In this document: positions 1 through 8,906 of the stretch, piece after piece
How positions within the stretch are numbered: the first letter of the stretch is position 1
Layout: the number at the start of each line of letters is the position of its first letter
NCBI RefSeq assembly: GCF_014873755.1
Contig: NZ_JADBEG010000001.1
Location: 6,732,501 to 6,796,500 of the forward strand
DNA length: 64,000 nt
Direction: 5' to 3'
Origin: Amycolatopsis lexingtonensis
GTDB taxonomy: Bacteria; Actinomycetota; Actinomycetes; Mycobacteriales; Pseudonocardiaceae
The notes under the pieces: model-generated
Database searches by the model: none
Seen by the model: only the letters and a program-made list of their open reading frames with translations
What the model was told of the DNA's origin: nothing
Translations under genes and position numbers: made by a program

Positions 1-236
1 TCCTCAAGCAGCACTGCGAGAACGAGGGCCGCGACTACGACTCGATCACCAAGACCGTTTACCACATCCTCGACATCGGCGAGGACGGTTCGAAGTCCGG
101 CGAGCTGCTGGCGGAGCTGGAGCGCCTGCACGGGCTGGGCATCGACGTGGCGCTGGGAATGGTCCCGCACGTCCACAACCCGGCGGTGCTGGAGAAGTTC
201 GGCACCGACGTGATCCCGGCCGCGGAAAAGATCTGA
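1..236 (+). CDS. F420-dependent LLM-class oxidoreductase, C-terminal fragment
   Basis: Only the last 78 codons are present, reading in frame from base 3 and ending with TGA at 234-236; the gene begins outside the window. The visible residues include a CENEGRDYDSITKTV-like helix, then a glycine/leucine-rich helix and an ending in VLEKFGTDVIPAAEKI. This matches the C-terminal helices of luciferase-like monooxygenase (LLM) class F420-dependent oxidoreductases of actinomycetes, which use reduced F420 as hydride donor on varied substrates. The family is inferred from the tail only, so the substrate cannot be named. Confidence 0.72.
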   Translation, partial: LKQHCENEGRDYDSITKTVYHILDIGEDGSKSGELLAELERLHGLGIDVALGMVPHVHNPAVLEKFGTDVIPAAEKI

Positions 237-294
237 GCCGAGGGGTTCGCTGAGGCCTCCGCGTTGCGGCGCGGGGACCTCGGCGCGTTCTGCT

Positions 295-546
295 TCAGAA
301 CCGGATCAGTTCGGCGAGCGCGTCCTGCGCCTGTCCGCGGTCGAAGTATTCGTCGACGTCACCGAAAAGCCGCTGGAGGACGTCGTAGGCGGCTTGGTCC
401 CGAATCGTTTCATCCGCTTTGGCGAGGGCCAGATAACGCGACTCGAACTCGGGAGCGCCGATGGCACCGGAAACGAAGAGGTCGATCACCTCGACGTACC
501 GCCGCAGATCGGCCCGGACCTTCGCCGGATCCACGTGCTGCGTCAT
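295..546 (-). CDS. Colicin-immunity-like small protein
   Basis: This is an 83-aa acidic helical protein. The block IDLFVSGAIGAPEFESRYLA followed by a conserved LFGDVDEYF resembles the bacterial self-protective colicin-like immunity domain, in which a small acidic helical protein binds and blocks a secreted tRNase-type toxin. Its ATG (544-546) overlaps the stop of the reading frame to its right, so the two were probably co-translated. No toxin gene is present beside it. It may be an orphan immunity gene or a remnant of a polymorphic toxin locus. The family call comes from recognised motif spacing and was not verified by search. Confidence 0.6.
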   Translation of the reverse strand: MTQHVDPAKVRADLRRYVEVIDLFVSGAIGAPEFESRYLALAKADETIRDQAAYDVLQRLFGDVDEYFDRGQAQDALAELIRF

Positions 547-758
547 TCAGAGCGACCCCCGTTCCGGAAGCGGACCATGAACGGGTGGCTGCCGAACGGC
601 ATGTCGTCGTCATCGTCGTAGCCGTGCCCGGCGAACAGCTCCACGACGGTGTCGCCGCGAACACCCGCGTAGGCCACGTCGTCGTACCCGGTGACGAGCG
701 TCAGCGGCACAGCGGTCGCAGCCGACACCTCGGCGACGACAGCGTCCGCGGTCTGGGC
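543..758 (-). pseudogene. Probable truncated partner of the immunity-like gene
   Basis: The frame that stops at 543 carries about 70 convincing residues (a DAVVAEVSAATAVPLTLVTG stretch, then VRGDTVVELFAGHGYDDDDD and SHPFMVRFRNGG). Further right it turns into arginine/proline-rich text typical of non-coding frames, with no ATG and no clear ribosome site; only a TTG in the ctgcgcccgttggctgcc context could start a short version. I cannot assign a family. It is coupled by overlap to the immunity-like gene at 295-546. It is either a short gene with a rare start or one that has lost its 5' part. The right boundary is approximate. Confidence 0.35.
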
Positions 759-790
759 AGCCAACGGGCGCAGGAAGATTTGGAGGAACG

Positions 791-868
791 GTGGACCCTC
801 TTGAATTCGCGGGCATGCCGTCGACAGTTCCCGAGGAACTGCGGAAGCACCGCGTCCCAATGGTTTAG
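791..868 (+). other. Possible 25-aa ORF or gene remnant
   Basis: A GTG at 791 is preceded by ggagg (782-786) at short spacing and reads VDPLEFAGMPSTVPEELRKH and five more residues before TAG at 866-868. The residue composition is protein-like (Pro, Glu and Val in sensible order), unlike the other frames here. It might be the N-terminal stub of a broken gene in the same decayed toxin/immunity neighbourhood. The rest of 869-1082 shows no coding or structural signal that I can support. Confidence 0.2.
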
Positions 869-1082
869 ACCAGCCTGATCGATCCCGCAGCGACCTGACC
901 TGCCGCGCCGGCGGTTGCGTCAGCACTGCGAACAGTTCCGGCCGGGCCCGGATTGGCCCACAACGCGGTGCCACTCACCGAGCGTGTCTCCCGCAGCGTG
1001 CCCACTCCACCCTCCCCGGTGACTGACCGCTCCCGCAATGTCACGCTAACGATCAGGGCACGAGTAATCGAGCGGTAAAGCC

Positions 1083-1451
1083 TCAGCCGTCCTTCGCGAA
1101 GACCCGGGTCAGCGCGGCGACGCCGATGCCCGCCACCGCCAGCGCGATCCCCGTGACCACCCACCCCACCAGTACGAGGACCACGCCCGTACCCGCGAAC
1201 AGGGCGAACTCCACCAGGAAGCGGGCTGGTTCCGGGAGCCGGCGGCGGGCGCGCGGGGCGATGAACAGGCCCCACAGCGCGGCGGCGACCAGTGGAAGCA
1301 GGACCGCGTCGACGATCGCCAGCGCCACCCCGGTGCCGAGCTGGGTGCCGGCCAGGACGAGGCCGCCCAGCAGGGCGAGCTCGGTGAGGAAGCGGATCGT
1401 GAGCACCACGCCCGCGACCCCGTTCAGGCGGGGTGTCGGCTCCGAAGTCAT
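1083..1451 (-). CDS. YrdB/DUF2568 family membrane protein
   Basis: The 122-aa protein has four hydrophobic segments (about residues 12-34, 38-62, 77-98 and 100-116). The short cytoplasmic link contains RARRRLPEPARFLVEFALF, which is the hallmark of the YrdB (DUF2568) family of small integral membrane proteins of unknown function. The gene stands alone and is transcribed away from the polysaccharide operon that begins at 1649. The shared upstream space of about 200 bp probably holds both promoters. Confidence 0.75.
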   Translation of the reverse strand: MTSEPTPRLNGVAGVVLTIRFLTELALLGGLVLAGTQLGTGVALAIVDAVLLPLVAAALWGLFIAPRARRRLPEPARFLVEFALFAGTGVVLVLVGWVVTGIALAVAGIGVAALTRVFAKDG

Positions 1452-1648
1452 CGGGCCAGCCTATGACCGGTCCACATTGGACGTTACGGGTACGAGTCGG
1501 CACGATGCGTGATGTTCACCACTATTAGGCCATTCAGGTTGCGGTTCCGAATCGGTCCACGAGCGGCTCCCGCGTCGCTGTAACGGCGATCCACCCCTGC
1601 TCGACGTGTTAAGCGCACATCGCGACCGCGAGCCAAGGAGCCTGGTAG

Positions 1649-2881
1649 ATGACCACATGTCGACTCTGCGGTTCGACAAACACGGCCAGCGTCGTCGACC
1701 TCGGCGCGACTCCCCCGTGTGAGCGATTCCTGACCGCCGAACAGCTCGACGAGGCGGAAGCCACCTTCCCGCTCCACCTGAAGGTGTGCACCGACTGCTG
1801 GCTCGCCCAGATCCCCCCGCTGATCGACCCGGACGAAACTTTCACCGAGTACGCCTACTTCTCCTCCTTCTCGACGTCGTGGGTCGAGCACGCGAAGCGG
1901 TTCGTCGACGGCGCGGTCGAGCGGCTCGGGCTCGGCGAGAAGTCCTTCGTCGTCGAGGTCGCGAGCAACGACGGCTACCTGCTCAAGCACGTCGTCGGGC
2001 ACGGCATCCGGTGTCTGGGCGTGGAACCCTCGGTGAACGTCGGGCAGGCCGCGCGCGACGCCGGCGTGCCCACCCTGACCGCGTTCCTCTCCGAAGAGAC
2101 CGGCCTCCGGGTGCGCGAGGAGCACGGCCCGGCCGACCTCGTCGCCGCGAACAACGTCTACGCGCACATCCCCGACGTCCGCGGCTTCACCAAGGGCCTC
2201 CGCGCCCTGGTCGCCGACGACGGGTGGGTCTCCATCGAGGTCCAGCACCTGCTCACGCTGATCGAAAAGAACCAGTACGACACGATCTACCACGAGCACT
2301 TCCAGTACTACACGGTCGAATCCGCGCGCCGGGCCCTCGCGACCGGCGGGCTGACCGTGGTCGACGTCGAACTCGTGCCGACGCACGGCGGGTCGATCCG
2401 GCTCTGGGCGCGCCCGGCCGAGGTGGCGGGCGAGCCCAGCGAGCGGATGACCGACGTGCTGGAGCGCGAGAAGGCGGCCGGGCTGCACGAGCTGTCCGGA
2501 TACACCGAGTTCGCCGAGCGCGTCACCCGCGTGCGGCTGGACCTGCTGAAGTTCCTCATCGAGGCGCGCAACGACGGGAAGACCGTCGTCGGCTACGGCG
2601 CCCCGGGCAAGGGCAACACCCTGCTCAACCACTGCGGCATCCGGACGGACCTGCTGCAGTACACGGTCGATCGCAACCCGTACAAGCACGGCCGGTTCAC
2701 GCCGGGCACGCGGATCCCGGTGCTGCCCCCGGAGCGCATCGAAGCCGACCGGCCCGACTACGTGCTCGTCCTCCCCTGGAACCTCCGGGAGGAACTGACC
2801 GGGCAACTCTCCTACATCGGGGAATGGGGCGGAAAGCTCGTGTTCCCGATCCCCCACCTGGAAATCGTCGAGGTGCAGTGA
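1649..2881 (+). CDS. Zinc-finger class I SAM methyltransferase (sugar C-methyltransferase family)
   Basis: The 410-aa protein has the three-part structure of TylCIII/NovU-type NDP-deoxysugar C-methyltransferases. An N-terminal zinc-binding module has Cys4, Cys7, Cys47 and Cys50. A Rossmann SAM domain follows (VVEVASNDGYLL near residue 100), with the family's YHEHFQYY motif near residue 215, where the catalytic bases lie. The C-terminal Methyltransf_14-like domain carries GYGAPGKGNTLL near residue 315. Such enzymes methylate C3 or C5 of a 4-keto sugar nucleotide. An aaggag ribosome site lies at 1635-1640, 8 nt before the ATG. It is the first gene of the plus-strand operon and should act after the nucleotidyltransferase that follows. 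The exact substrate is unknown. Confidence 0.85.
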   Translation: MTTCRLCGSTNTASVVDLGATPPCERFLTAEQLDEAEATFPLHLKVCTDCWLAQIPPLIDPDETFTEYAYFSSFSTSWVEHAKRFVDGAVERLGLGEKSFVVEVASNDGYLLKHVVGHGIRCLGVEPSVNVGQAARDAGVPTLTAFLSEETGLRVREEHGPADLVAANNVYAHIPDVRGFTKGLRALVADDGWVSIEVQHLLTLIEKNQYDTIYHEHFQYYTVESARRALATGGLTVVDVELVPTHGGSIRLWARPAEVAGEPSERMTDVLEREKAAGLHELSGYTEFAERVTRVRLDLLKFLIEARNDGKTVVGYGAPGKGNTLLNHCGIRTDLLQYTVDRNPYKHGRFTPGTRIPVLPPERIEADRPDYVLVLPWNLREELTGQLSYIGEWGGKLVFPIPHLEIVEVQ

Positions 2882-2882
2882 C

Positions 2883-3674
2883 GTGAAGGTCGTTCTCTTC
2901 TGTGGTGGCTACGGGATGCGGATGCGCAACGGCGCGGCCGACGACGTCCCGAAGCCGATGGCGATGGTCGGTCCGAGACCGCTCATCTGGCACGTGATGC
3001 GCTACTACGCGCATTTCGGCCACACCGAATTCATCCTGTGCCTCGGCTACGGCGCGGCGCACATCAAGAACTTCTTCCTGAACTACCAGGAAACCATTTC
3101 CAACGACTTCATCCTGCGCAACGGGCAGGCGGAACTGCTGTCGACCGACATCGCCGACTGGACGATCACCTTCGTGCAGACCGGCATCGAGTCGCCGATC
3201 GGCGAACGCCTGCGCCGCGTGCGCGACTACCTCGACGGCGACGAAATGTTCCTCGCGAACTACGCCGACGTCCTTTCCGACGTCCCGCTGCCCGACATGA
3301 TCGAGCGGTTCTCCAAGACCGACGCGGGCGCGTCGATGATGGTCGTGCCGCCGCAGTCGTCGTTCCACTGCGTCGAAATGGACGAGGGCGGCATGGTCGG
3401 CTCGATCACCGCGGTCAGCGAAATGCCGCTGTGGGAGAACGGCGGGTACTTCGTGCTCCGGCAGGAAGTGTTCGACCACATCCCGGAGAACGGCGACCTG
3501 GTCGCCGACGGCTGCGGTGAGCTGGCCAAGCGCGGCCGTCTCCTGGCCTACCCGTACCGCGGGTTCTGGAAGCCGACCGACACGGTCAAGGAGCGCGCGG
3601 CGCTCGACGACGCGTACACGCGCGGCCAGAAGCCCTGGGCGCTCTGGGAGCGGCCCGTCGCGAGCTCCGCGTGA
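2883..3674 (+). CDS. Glucose-1-phosphate cytidylyltransferase-like sugar nucleotidyltransferase
   Basis: This 263-aa enzyme begins with a nucleotide-binding signature ([10 protein letters not shown]), then KPMAMVG and [20 protein letters not shown]. These match RfbF-type enzymes that make CDP-glucose (or a related NDP-sugar) from sugar-1-phosphate. [16 protein letters not shown] is also typical of the cytidylyltransferase branch. GTG start, one base after the upstream stop, so translation is coupled. It probably supplies the activated sugar for the methyltransferase, SDR and aminotransferase of this operon. Use of CTP rather than dTTP is inferred from family resemblance. Confidence 0.82.
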   Translation: MKVVLFCGGYGMRMRNGAADDVPKPMAMVGPRPLIWHVMRYYAHFGHTEFILCLGYGAAHIKNFFLNYQETISNDFILRNGQAELLSTDIADWTITFVQTGIESPIGERLRRVRDYLDGDEMFLANYADVLSDVPLPDMIERFSKTDAGASMMVVPPQSSFHCVEMDEGGMVGSITAVSEMPLWENGGYFVLRQEVFDHIPENGDLVADGCGELAKRGRLLAYPYRGFWKPTDTVKERAALDDAYTRGQKPWALWERPVASSA

Positions 3675-4318
3675 TCGGCCTGCGGCCGGGACGGCTCGGC
3701 AGTGTGGTCGCGCTCGGCGCGCACTGCGACGACATCGCGATCGGCGCCGGCGGCACGCTGCTGACGCTGTGCGCGTCCCGGCCGGGCCTGCGCGTCGACG
3801 CGCTCGTCCTCTCCGGCGGCGGCACGCCCCGCGAGGACGAGGAGCGGGCGGCGCTGGCCGCGTTCTGCCCGGGCGCCGACGTCGACGTCACGGTGCTCAA
3901 ACTGCCCGACGGCCGGTTCCCGGCGCACTGGGAAGAGGCCAAGAACGCGCTCGAAGAGCTGCGGCGGCGGACCGACCCGGACGTCATCCTGGCGCCGCGG
4001 ACCGACGACGCGCACCAGGACCACCGCAGCCTCGCCAAGCTGGTGCCGACGGCGTTCCGCGACCACCTGGCGCTGGGGTACGAGATCGTCAAGTGGGACG
4101 GCGACCTCGGGGCCCCCTCGGTCTACCAGCCGCTCGACGACGACGTCGCCGAATCGAAGGTCCGGCTGCTGCAGGAGCACTACGCGTCGCAGCGGCACCG
4201 CGGCTGGTACGACCGCGAAGCGTTCCTCGGGCTGGCCCGGATCCGCGGCATCGAAGCCGCCGCGAAGTACGCCGAAGCGTTCTTCGTCAAGAAACTCACT
4301 CTCGACCTGAAGGGCTGA
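3671..4318 (+). CDS. PIG-L/LmbE family deacetylase
   Basis: The 215-aa single-domain protein carries the PIG-L metal-binding motif near its N terminus as [13 protein letters not shown] (His18, Asp20, Asp21) and the third-ligand region [10 protein letters not shown] near residue 115. Family members are zinc-dependent N-deacetylases acting on N-acetyl sugars or pseudo-disaccharides such as mycothiol precursors. Its GTG overlaps the previous stop (GTGA at 3671-3674). In this setting it probably removes an N-acetyl or N-acyl group from a sugar intermediate. Cys replaces the usual Pro of the HPDD motif, which is common in this subfamily. Confidence 0.83.
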   Translation: MIGLRPGRLGSVVALGAHCDDIAIGAGGTLLTLCASRPGLRVDALVLSGGGTPREDEERAALAAFCPGADVDVTVLKLPDGRFPAHWEEAKNALEELRRRTDPDVILAPRTDDAHQDHRSLAKLVPTAFRDHLALGYEIVKWDGDLGAPSVYQPLDDDVAESKVRLLQEHYASQRHRGWYDREAFLGLARIRGIEAAAKYAEAFFVKKLTLDLKG

Positions 4319-4323
4319 ATCCG

Positions 4324-5343
4324 ATGCGGGTGTTGCTGACGGGGCACAAGGGCTACCTGGGGACGGTGATGGCCCCGGTGCTCGCCGCCGCCGGCCACGA
4401 GGTCGTCGGCCTCGACTCCGGGCTCTTCGAGTCCTGCCTGCTCGGTCCGGTCCCGGCCGACCCGGCCGGCCACGTCGTCGACCTGCGCGACGTCGAGGCG
4501 AAGCACGTCTCCGGGGTGGACGCGGTGATCCACCTGGCCGCGCTGTCGAACGACCCGCTCGGCTCGCTCGCGCCGGAGCTGACCTACGACATCAACCACC
4601 ACGCGTCGGTGAAGCTCGCGAAGCTGGCGAAGGACGCCGGGGTCCAGCGGTACATCTACGCGTCGACCTGCTCGGTGTACGGCGCCGGCGGCGACAACCT
4701 CGTCGACGAGGACGCGCCGCTGAAGCCGGTGACGCCGTACGCCGAGTCGAAGGTGCGCGTCGAGGCCGACGTCCACGAGCTCGCCGACGACGACTTCACC
4801 CCGGTCTACATGCGCAACGCGACCGCGTTCGGCTACTCGCCCCGGCTGCGCGGCGACATCGTGCTCAACAACCTGACCGCGCACGCGCACCTGTCCGGCG
4901 AGGTGCTGGTGCTCTCCGACGGCACGCCGTGGCGGCCGCTGGTGCACGCCCAGGACATCGCGCGCGCCTTCACCGCCGCGCTGACGGCGCCCAAGGAGGC
5001 CGTCCACAACAAGGCGTTCAACATCGGCACCGAGGACAACAACGTCACCGTCGCCGAGATCGCCCAGGAGGTCGTCGAGGCCGTGCCCGGCTCGACGCTG
5101 AACATCACCGGCGAGGCCGGCTCCGACCCGCGCTCCTACCGCGTCGACTTCTCGCGCTTCCGCGCCGCCATCCCCGGCTTCACCTGCGAGTGGTCGGTCA
5201 AGGACGGCGCCGTCGAGCTGATCGAGGCCTACCGGAAGTTCGGGCTCACCCGGGAGTCGTTCCAGCAGCTGTTCACCCGGCTCGCCTGGCTGAAGAGCGA
5301 GGGCGAAGCCGGCCGCGTCGACGACACCATGCGGCGACGCTGA
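4324..5343 (+). CDS. NAD-dependent sugar epimerase/dehydratase (extended SDR)
   Basis: The 339-aa protein starts with a Rossmann motif ([10 protein letters not shown]) and has YASTCSVYG followed by [10 protein letters not shown], giving the Ser/YxxxK catalytic set of extended short-chain dehydrogenases. Family members epimerise, dehydrate or reduce nucleotide sugars. The ATG at 4324 lies 5 bp after the PIG-L stop. It sits between the deacetylase and the DUF4910 gene, a linkage I recognise from other actinomycete sugar clusters. A sequence of this kind cannot by itself tell 4-epimerase from 4,6-dehydratase; the lack of a separate dehydratase in the operon makes the latter possible. Confidence 0.85.
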   Translation: MRVLLTGHKGYLGTVMAPVLAAAGHEVVGLDSGLFESCLLGPVPADPAGHVVDLRDVEAKHVSGVDAVIHLAALSNDPLGSLAPELTYDINHHASVKLAKLAKDAGVQRYIYASTCSVYGAGGDNLVDEDAPLKPVTPYAESKVRVEADVHELADDDFTPVYMRNATAFGYSPRLRGDIVLNNLTAHAHLSGEVLVLSDGTPWRPLVHAQDIARAFTAALTAPKEAVHNKAFNIGTEDNNVTVAEIAQEVVEAVPGSTLNITGEAGSDPRSYRVDFSRFRAAIPGFTCEWSVKDGAVELIEAYRKFGLTRESFQQLFTRLAWLKSEGEAGRVDDTMRRR

Positions 5344-6623
5344 TGCCGGGGCCGCAGCTGCGGACGGGCGCGGAGCTGCACGCCCTGGTCGAACGGCTCT
5401 ACCCGATCTGCCGCAGCATCACCGGCGACGGCGTGCGGCAGACCCTGGACATCATCGGCGAGCACATCGCGCTGGAACGGCACGAGGTCCCGACCGGGAC
5501 GGCGGTGCTGGACTGGACGATCCCGCAGGAGTGGAACATCCGGGACGCGTACGTCGCCGCGCCGTCGGGTGAACGCGTCATCGACTTCCAGGAGCTGAAC
5601 CTGCACGTCGTCGGATACAGCGTCCCGGTGCGGCGGCGGATGCCGCTGAGCGAGCTGCGGGAGCACCTGCACACGTTGCCGGACCAGCCTTCGTGGGTGC
5701 CCTACCGGACCAGCTACTACGCCCCGGCCTGGGGTTTCTGCCTCGCACAGGAGAAGCTCGACGCGCTGCCCGACGGCGAGTACGACGTCGTCATCGACTC
5801 GACCCTGGAAGACGGCTCGCTGACCTACGGTGAGCACGTCGTGCCGGGGTGGGTCACCGACGAGGTCATCGTGTCGTGCCACGTCTGCCACCCGTCGCTG
5901 GCCAACGACAACCTCGCCGGCATCGCGGTGGCGATCTCGCTGGCCCAGCAGCTGGCCCAGTCGCAGCCGCACTACACCTACCGGTTCCTGTTCATGCCCG
6001 GCACGATCGGCTCGATCACCTGGCTGGCCCGCAATTCCGACCGCATCGACAAGGTCAAGCACGGCCTGGTGCTGGCCTGCGCGGGCGACCCGGGACCGCT
6101 GACGTACAAGAAGTCCCGCCGCGACGACGCCGAGATCGACCGCGTCCTGCAGCACGTGCTGCGCTCGCGCGAACACCGCGTCGTCGACTTCTCGCCGTAC
6201 GGCTACGACGAGCGCCAGTTCTGCTCGCCGGGCTTCAACCTCGGCGTCGGCTCCCTGACGCGGACGCCGTACGCGGGCTACCCCGAGTACCACACCTCCG
6301 CCGACAACCCGGGTTTCGTCTCGCCCGCGGCCATGGAGGACACGCTCGGCGCGCTGCGGGACGCCGTCGGCGTCCTGGACCGCAACCGCCGGTACGTCAA
6401 CCTCAGCCCGTACGGCGAGCCGCAGCTCGGCAAGCGCGGGCTGTACGAGTCGCTCGGCGGCCGCAGCGACGCCAAGCAGGCGCAGATGGCGATGCTGTGG
6501 GTGCTCAACCTCTCCGACGGCGAGCACAGCCTCCTCGACATCGCCGAGCGTGCCGGGCTGCCCTTCGACATCGTCGACGTCGCCGCCCGCGCCCTGCACG
6601 ACGCCGGTCTGGTCAAGGAGTGA
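5343..6623 (+). CDS. DUF4910 aminopeptidase-like protein
   Basis: This 426-aa protein has an N-terminal domain of DUF2172/DUF4910 type (LYPICRSITGDGVRQTL near the start, EWNIRDAYV), an M28-peptidase-like metal centre, and a C-terminal winged-helix-like end (about residues 370-426). Candidate metal ligands are His in VSCHVCHP, Asp in NDNLAG and His in EYHTSADNPGF. No signal peptide is visible, so it should be cytoplasmic. The ATG overlaps the SDR stop (TGATG). Proteins of this family are known as aminopeptidase-like and recur in sugar or polysaccharide clusters without an assigned reaction. I infer amide-bond chemistry on a sugar intermediate, unproven. Confidence 0.82.
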   Translation: MPGPQLRTGAELHALVERLYPICRSITGDGVRQTLDIIGEHIALERHEVPTGTAVLDWTIPQEWNIRDAYVAAPSGERVIDFQELNLHVVGYSVPVRRRMPLSELREHLHTLPDQPSWVPYRTSYYAPAWGFCLAQEKLDALPDGEYDVVIDSTLEDGSLTYGEHVVPGWVTDEVIVSCHVCHPSLANDNLAGIAVAISLAQQLAQSQPHYTYRFLFMPGTIGSITWLARNSDRIDKVKHGLVLACAGDPGPLTYKKSRRDDAEIDRVLQHVLRSREHRVVDFSPYGYDERQFCSPGFNLGVGSLTRTPYAGYPEYHTSADNPGFVSPAAMEDTLGALRDAVGVLDRNRRYVNLSPYGEPQLGKRGLYESLGGRSDAKQAQMAMLWVLNLSDGEHSLLDIAERAGLPFDIVDVAARALHDAGLVKE

Positions 6624-7954
6624 GCGACGTGGCCAACCACCGCCGTGCACCGCGCTCGATCCTCCGATCGGGCGCGGTGCGCGCGATGGCCGGACGGTTG
6701 AGCTGGGGCCTGGGCGACCAGGCCGTGTCCAGTCTGACCAACTTCGCCGTCGGGCTGTACGTGGCCCGCTCGCTCGGCACGTTCGCGTTCGGTGTCTTCA
6801 GCCTCGCCTGGGTGACCTACGGCGTGGTGCTGAACGTGTCGCGCGGCCTGGCCACCGACCCGCTGATGGTGCGGTTCAGCGCGGTGCCCGAGGACCGCTG
6901 GCGCCTGGGGGTCGCCAGCGCTTCGGGCACCGCCATCGGCGTCGGCTGCGCGACCGGGGTGGTCAGCCTGGTCGCCGGGCTGGCCGCGGGCGGCCCGCTC
7001 GGCAACGCGTTCGTCGCGCTCGCCGTCGTCCTGCCGGGCCTGCTGCTGCAGGACGCCTGGCGGTTCGCGTTCTTCGCCCGCGGGGCGGGCAAGAAGGCGT
7101 TCGTCAACGACTGCGTGTGGGGCGTGGCGCTCCTCCCGGCGCTGTACATCGCCGCCCAGGTCCACACGGTGGTCGCGTTCGTGCTCGCCTGGGGTCTCTC
7201 GGGCGCGGTCGCGGCCGGCTACGGCTGGTTCCAGACCGGGATCCTGCCCCACCCCCGCGAGGCACTGGGCTGGTTCCGGCGGCAACGCGACCTGAGCGTC
7301 CGCTACCTGGTCGAGAACGTCAGCAACAGCGGCGCGTCCCAGCTGCGCGCGTACGGCCTCGGCGCCATCGCCGGCATCACCGCCGTCGGCGCGGTCCGCG
7401 GTGCCGAACAGCTCCTCGGCCCGTTCCTGGCCCTGCTCATGGGGCTTTCCCTGGTCACCGTCGCCGAGGGCGCGCGGGTGCTTCAGCGGGCGCCGCACCG
7501 GCTGAAGCACTTCTGCGTGATCCTCGGCGGCGGGCAGGCCGCCGCCGCCCTGTGCTGGGGCCTCGGCCTGCTGCTCCTGGTGCCCGACAGCGCCGGTCGC
7601 TGGGTGATGGGCTCGGTGTGGGACTCCTCGTCCCCGCTGATCCTCCCGGTCACCCTGGCCGTGGTCGGCGCGAGCTTCGCCACCGGCGCGGCCGCCGGGC
7701 TCCGCGCGCTGGGCGCGGCCAAGCGGAGCCTGCGTTCCCAACTGATCGCCTCCCTGTTCTACGTCACGTTCGGCATCGCCGGCGCCTTCCTCGGTGGTGC
7801 GGCCGGGTCCGCGTGGGGCGTCGCGACCGCGACGCTCAGCGGCTCCGTCGTCTGGTGGCTGCAGTTGCGCCTCGGGCTGCGCGACTACGTCCCGCCGTCG
7901 GCCGACGAGCCCACCGTCGTCTTCGAGCCGATCAAAGAGCCCATCAAGGAATGA
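6620..7954 (+). CDS. Polysaccharide flippase (Wzx/MATE-like)
   Basis: The 444-aa protein is hydrophobic throughout with about 12 predicted membrane helices. An N-terminal amphipathic segment leads into LSWGLGDQAVSSLTNFAVGL, a pattern common to Wzx-type lipid-linked oligosaccharide flippases of the MOP superfamily. The GTG at 6620 overlaps the DUF4910 stop; a second GTG nine bases later is an alternative. It should move undecaprenyl-linked repeat units across the membrane. It is the only flippase in the window, so it may serve both this operon and the opposing polysaccharide operon at 15350-31943. Confidence 0.8.
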   Translation: MSDVANHRRAPRSILRSGAVRAMAGRLSWGLGDQAVSSLTNFAVGLYVARSLGTFAFGVFSLAWVTYGVVLNVSRGLATDPLMVRFSAVPEDRWRLGVASASGTAIGVGCATGVVSLVAGLAAGGPLGNAFVALAVVLPGLLLQDAWRFAFFARGAGKKAFVNDCVWGVALLPALYIAAQVHTVVAFVLAWGLSGAVAAGYGWFQTGILPHPREALGWFRRQRDLSVRYLVENVSNSGASQLRAYGLGAIAGITAVGAVRGAEQLLGPFLALLMGLSLVTVAEGARVLQRAPHRLKHFCVILGGGQAAAALCWGLGLLLLVPDSAGRWVMGSVWDSSSPLILPVTLAVVGASFATGAAAGLRALGAAKRSLRSQLIASLFYVTFGIAGAFLGGAAGSAWGVATATLSGSVVWWLQLRLGLRDYVPPSADEPTVVFEPIKEPIKE

Positions 7955-7961
7955 GGACTCC

Positions 7962-8906
7962 ATGACCACCGTCCCGCGGCTGAGCCTCGGCCTCCCGGTG
8001 TACAACGGCGAGGAGTACCTCGCCGAGTCACTGGAAGCCCTGCTCGGCCAGACCTACGAAGACTTCGAGCTGGTCATCTCGGACAACGCCTCCACGGACG
8101 GCACGGACGAGATCTGCCGCCGCTACGCCGAGAAGGACTCGCGGATCCGCTACGTCCGCCAGCCGAAGAACATCGGCGCGACGCCGAACCACAACTTCGT
8201 GTTCGACGTCTCCCGCACCGAGCTCTTCAAGTGGGTCTCGCACGACGACCTCTACGCCCGCGACCTGCTCAAGCGGTGCGTCGACGCCCTGGACGAGCGC
8301 CCGGACGTCATCCTCGCCCACTGCGACCAGGCCATCATCGACGGCGACGGCCGCATCGTCCAGCCGCTGCAGTACACGTTGGACACCGGCTCCCGGCACG
8401 CGCCGGACCGGTTCCGCAGCATCCTGTTCGAGCCCGGCGGCGACGACTTCTACGGCGTCATCCGCGCCGACGTCCTCCGCCGCGTCAAGCCGCTCGACAG
8501 CTACCACCACGCCGACCGGACCTACTCGGCCGAGATGGCCCTGCACGGCCCCTTCTACCAGGTACCCGAGCTGCTCTACTTCCGCCGCGACCACCCGGGC
8601 CGCGCGGAACGGGCCAACCCGACCATCCGGAGCCGGTGCGCGAATCTGGACCCGCGGCGCGCGAACCGGCTCCGGAATCCCACCGTCCGCCTGCTCGGCG
8701 AGTACGTCTACGGGTTCGCGGACCTCATCCGGCGCGCGCCGATCTCGGCCGCCGACAAGCGCGAGTGCTTCGGGCACCTCGGCGCCTGGCTGACGAACCG
8801 GGCGCGCTCCGGCCACGGCGAACGCGTCGAGGACCGCGCACCGACCGCCTCCGACGTCACCACGGTCAACGAGATCGTGGCCGGCCGGGAAGGCAGGCTC
8901 GCGTGA
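7962..8906 (+). CDS. Family 2 glycosyltransferase
   Basis: The 314-aa protein shows a GT-A fold start (SLGLPVYNGEEYLAESLEAL), the nucleotide-sugar loop LVISDNASTDGTDEIC, and a DxD-like acidic site in WVSHDDLY near residue 90. It has no membrane segment, so it should work at the cytoplasmic face, adding one sugar to a lipid-linked acceptor. The start codon is 7 bp after the flippase stop. Acceptor and donor cannot be read from sequence; the donor may be the modified sugar made by the upstream genes. Confidence 0.85.
   Translation: MTTVPRLSLGLPVYNGEEYLAESLEALLGQTYEDFELVISDNASTDGTDEICRRYAEKDSRIRYVRQPKNIGATPNHNFVFDVSRTELFKWVSHDDLYARDLLKRCVDALDERPDVILAHCDQAIIDGDGRIVQPLQYTLDTGSRHAPDRFRSILFEPGGDDFYGVIRADVLRRVKPLDSYHHADRTYSAEMALHGPFYQVPELLYFRRDHPGRAERANPTIRSRCANLDPRRANRLRNPTVRLLGEYVYGFADLIRRAPISAADKRECFGHLGAWLTNRARSGHGERVEDRAPTASDVTTVNEIVAGREGRLA

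Noticed and set aside
3517..4323. N-terminal extension of the SDR epimerase frame by about 269 codons.
   Set aside because: The added part is arginine-rich shadow of the nucleotidyltransferase and PIG-L genes; the Rossmann motif begins right after the ATG at 4324.
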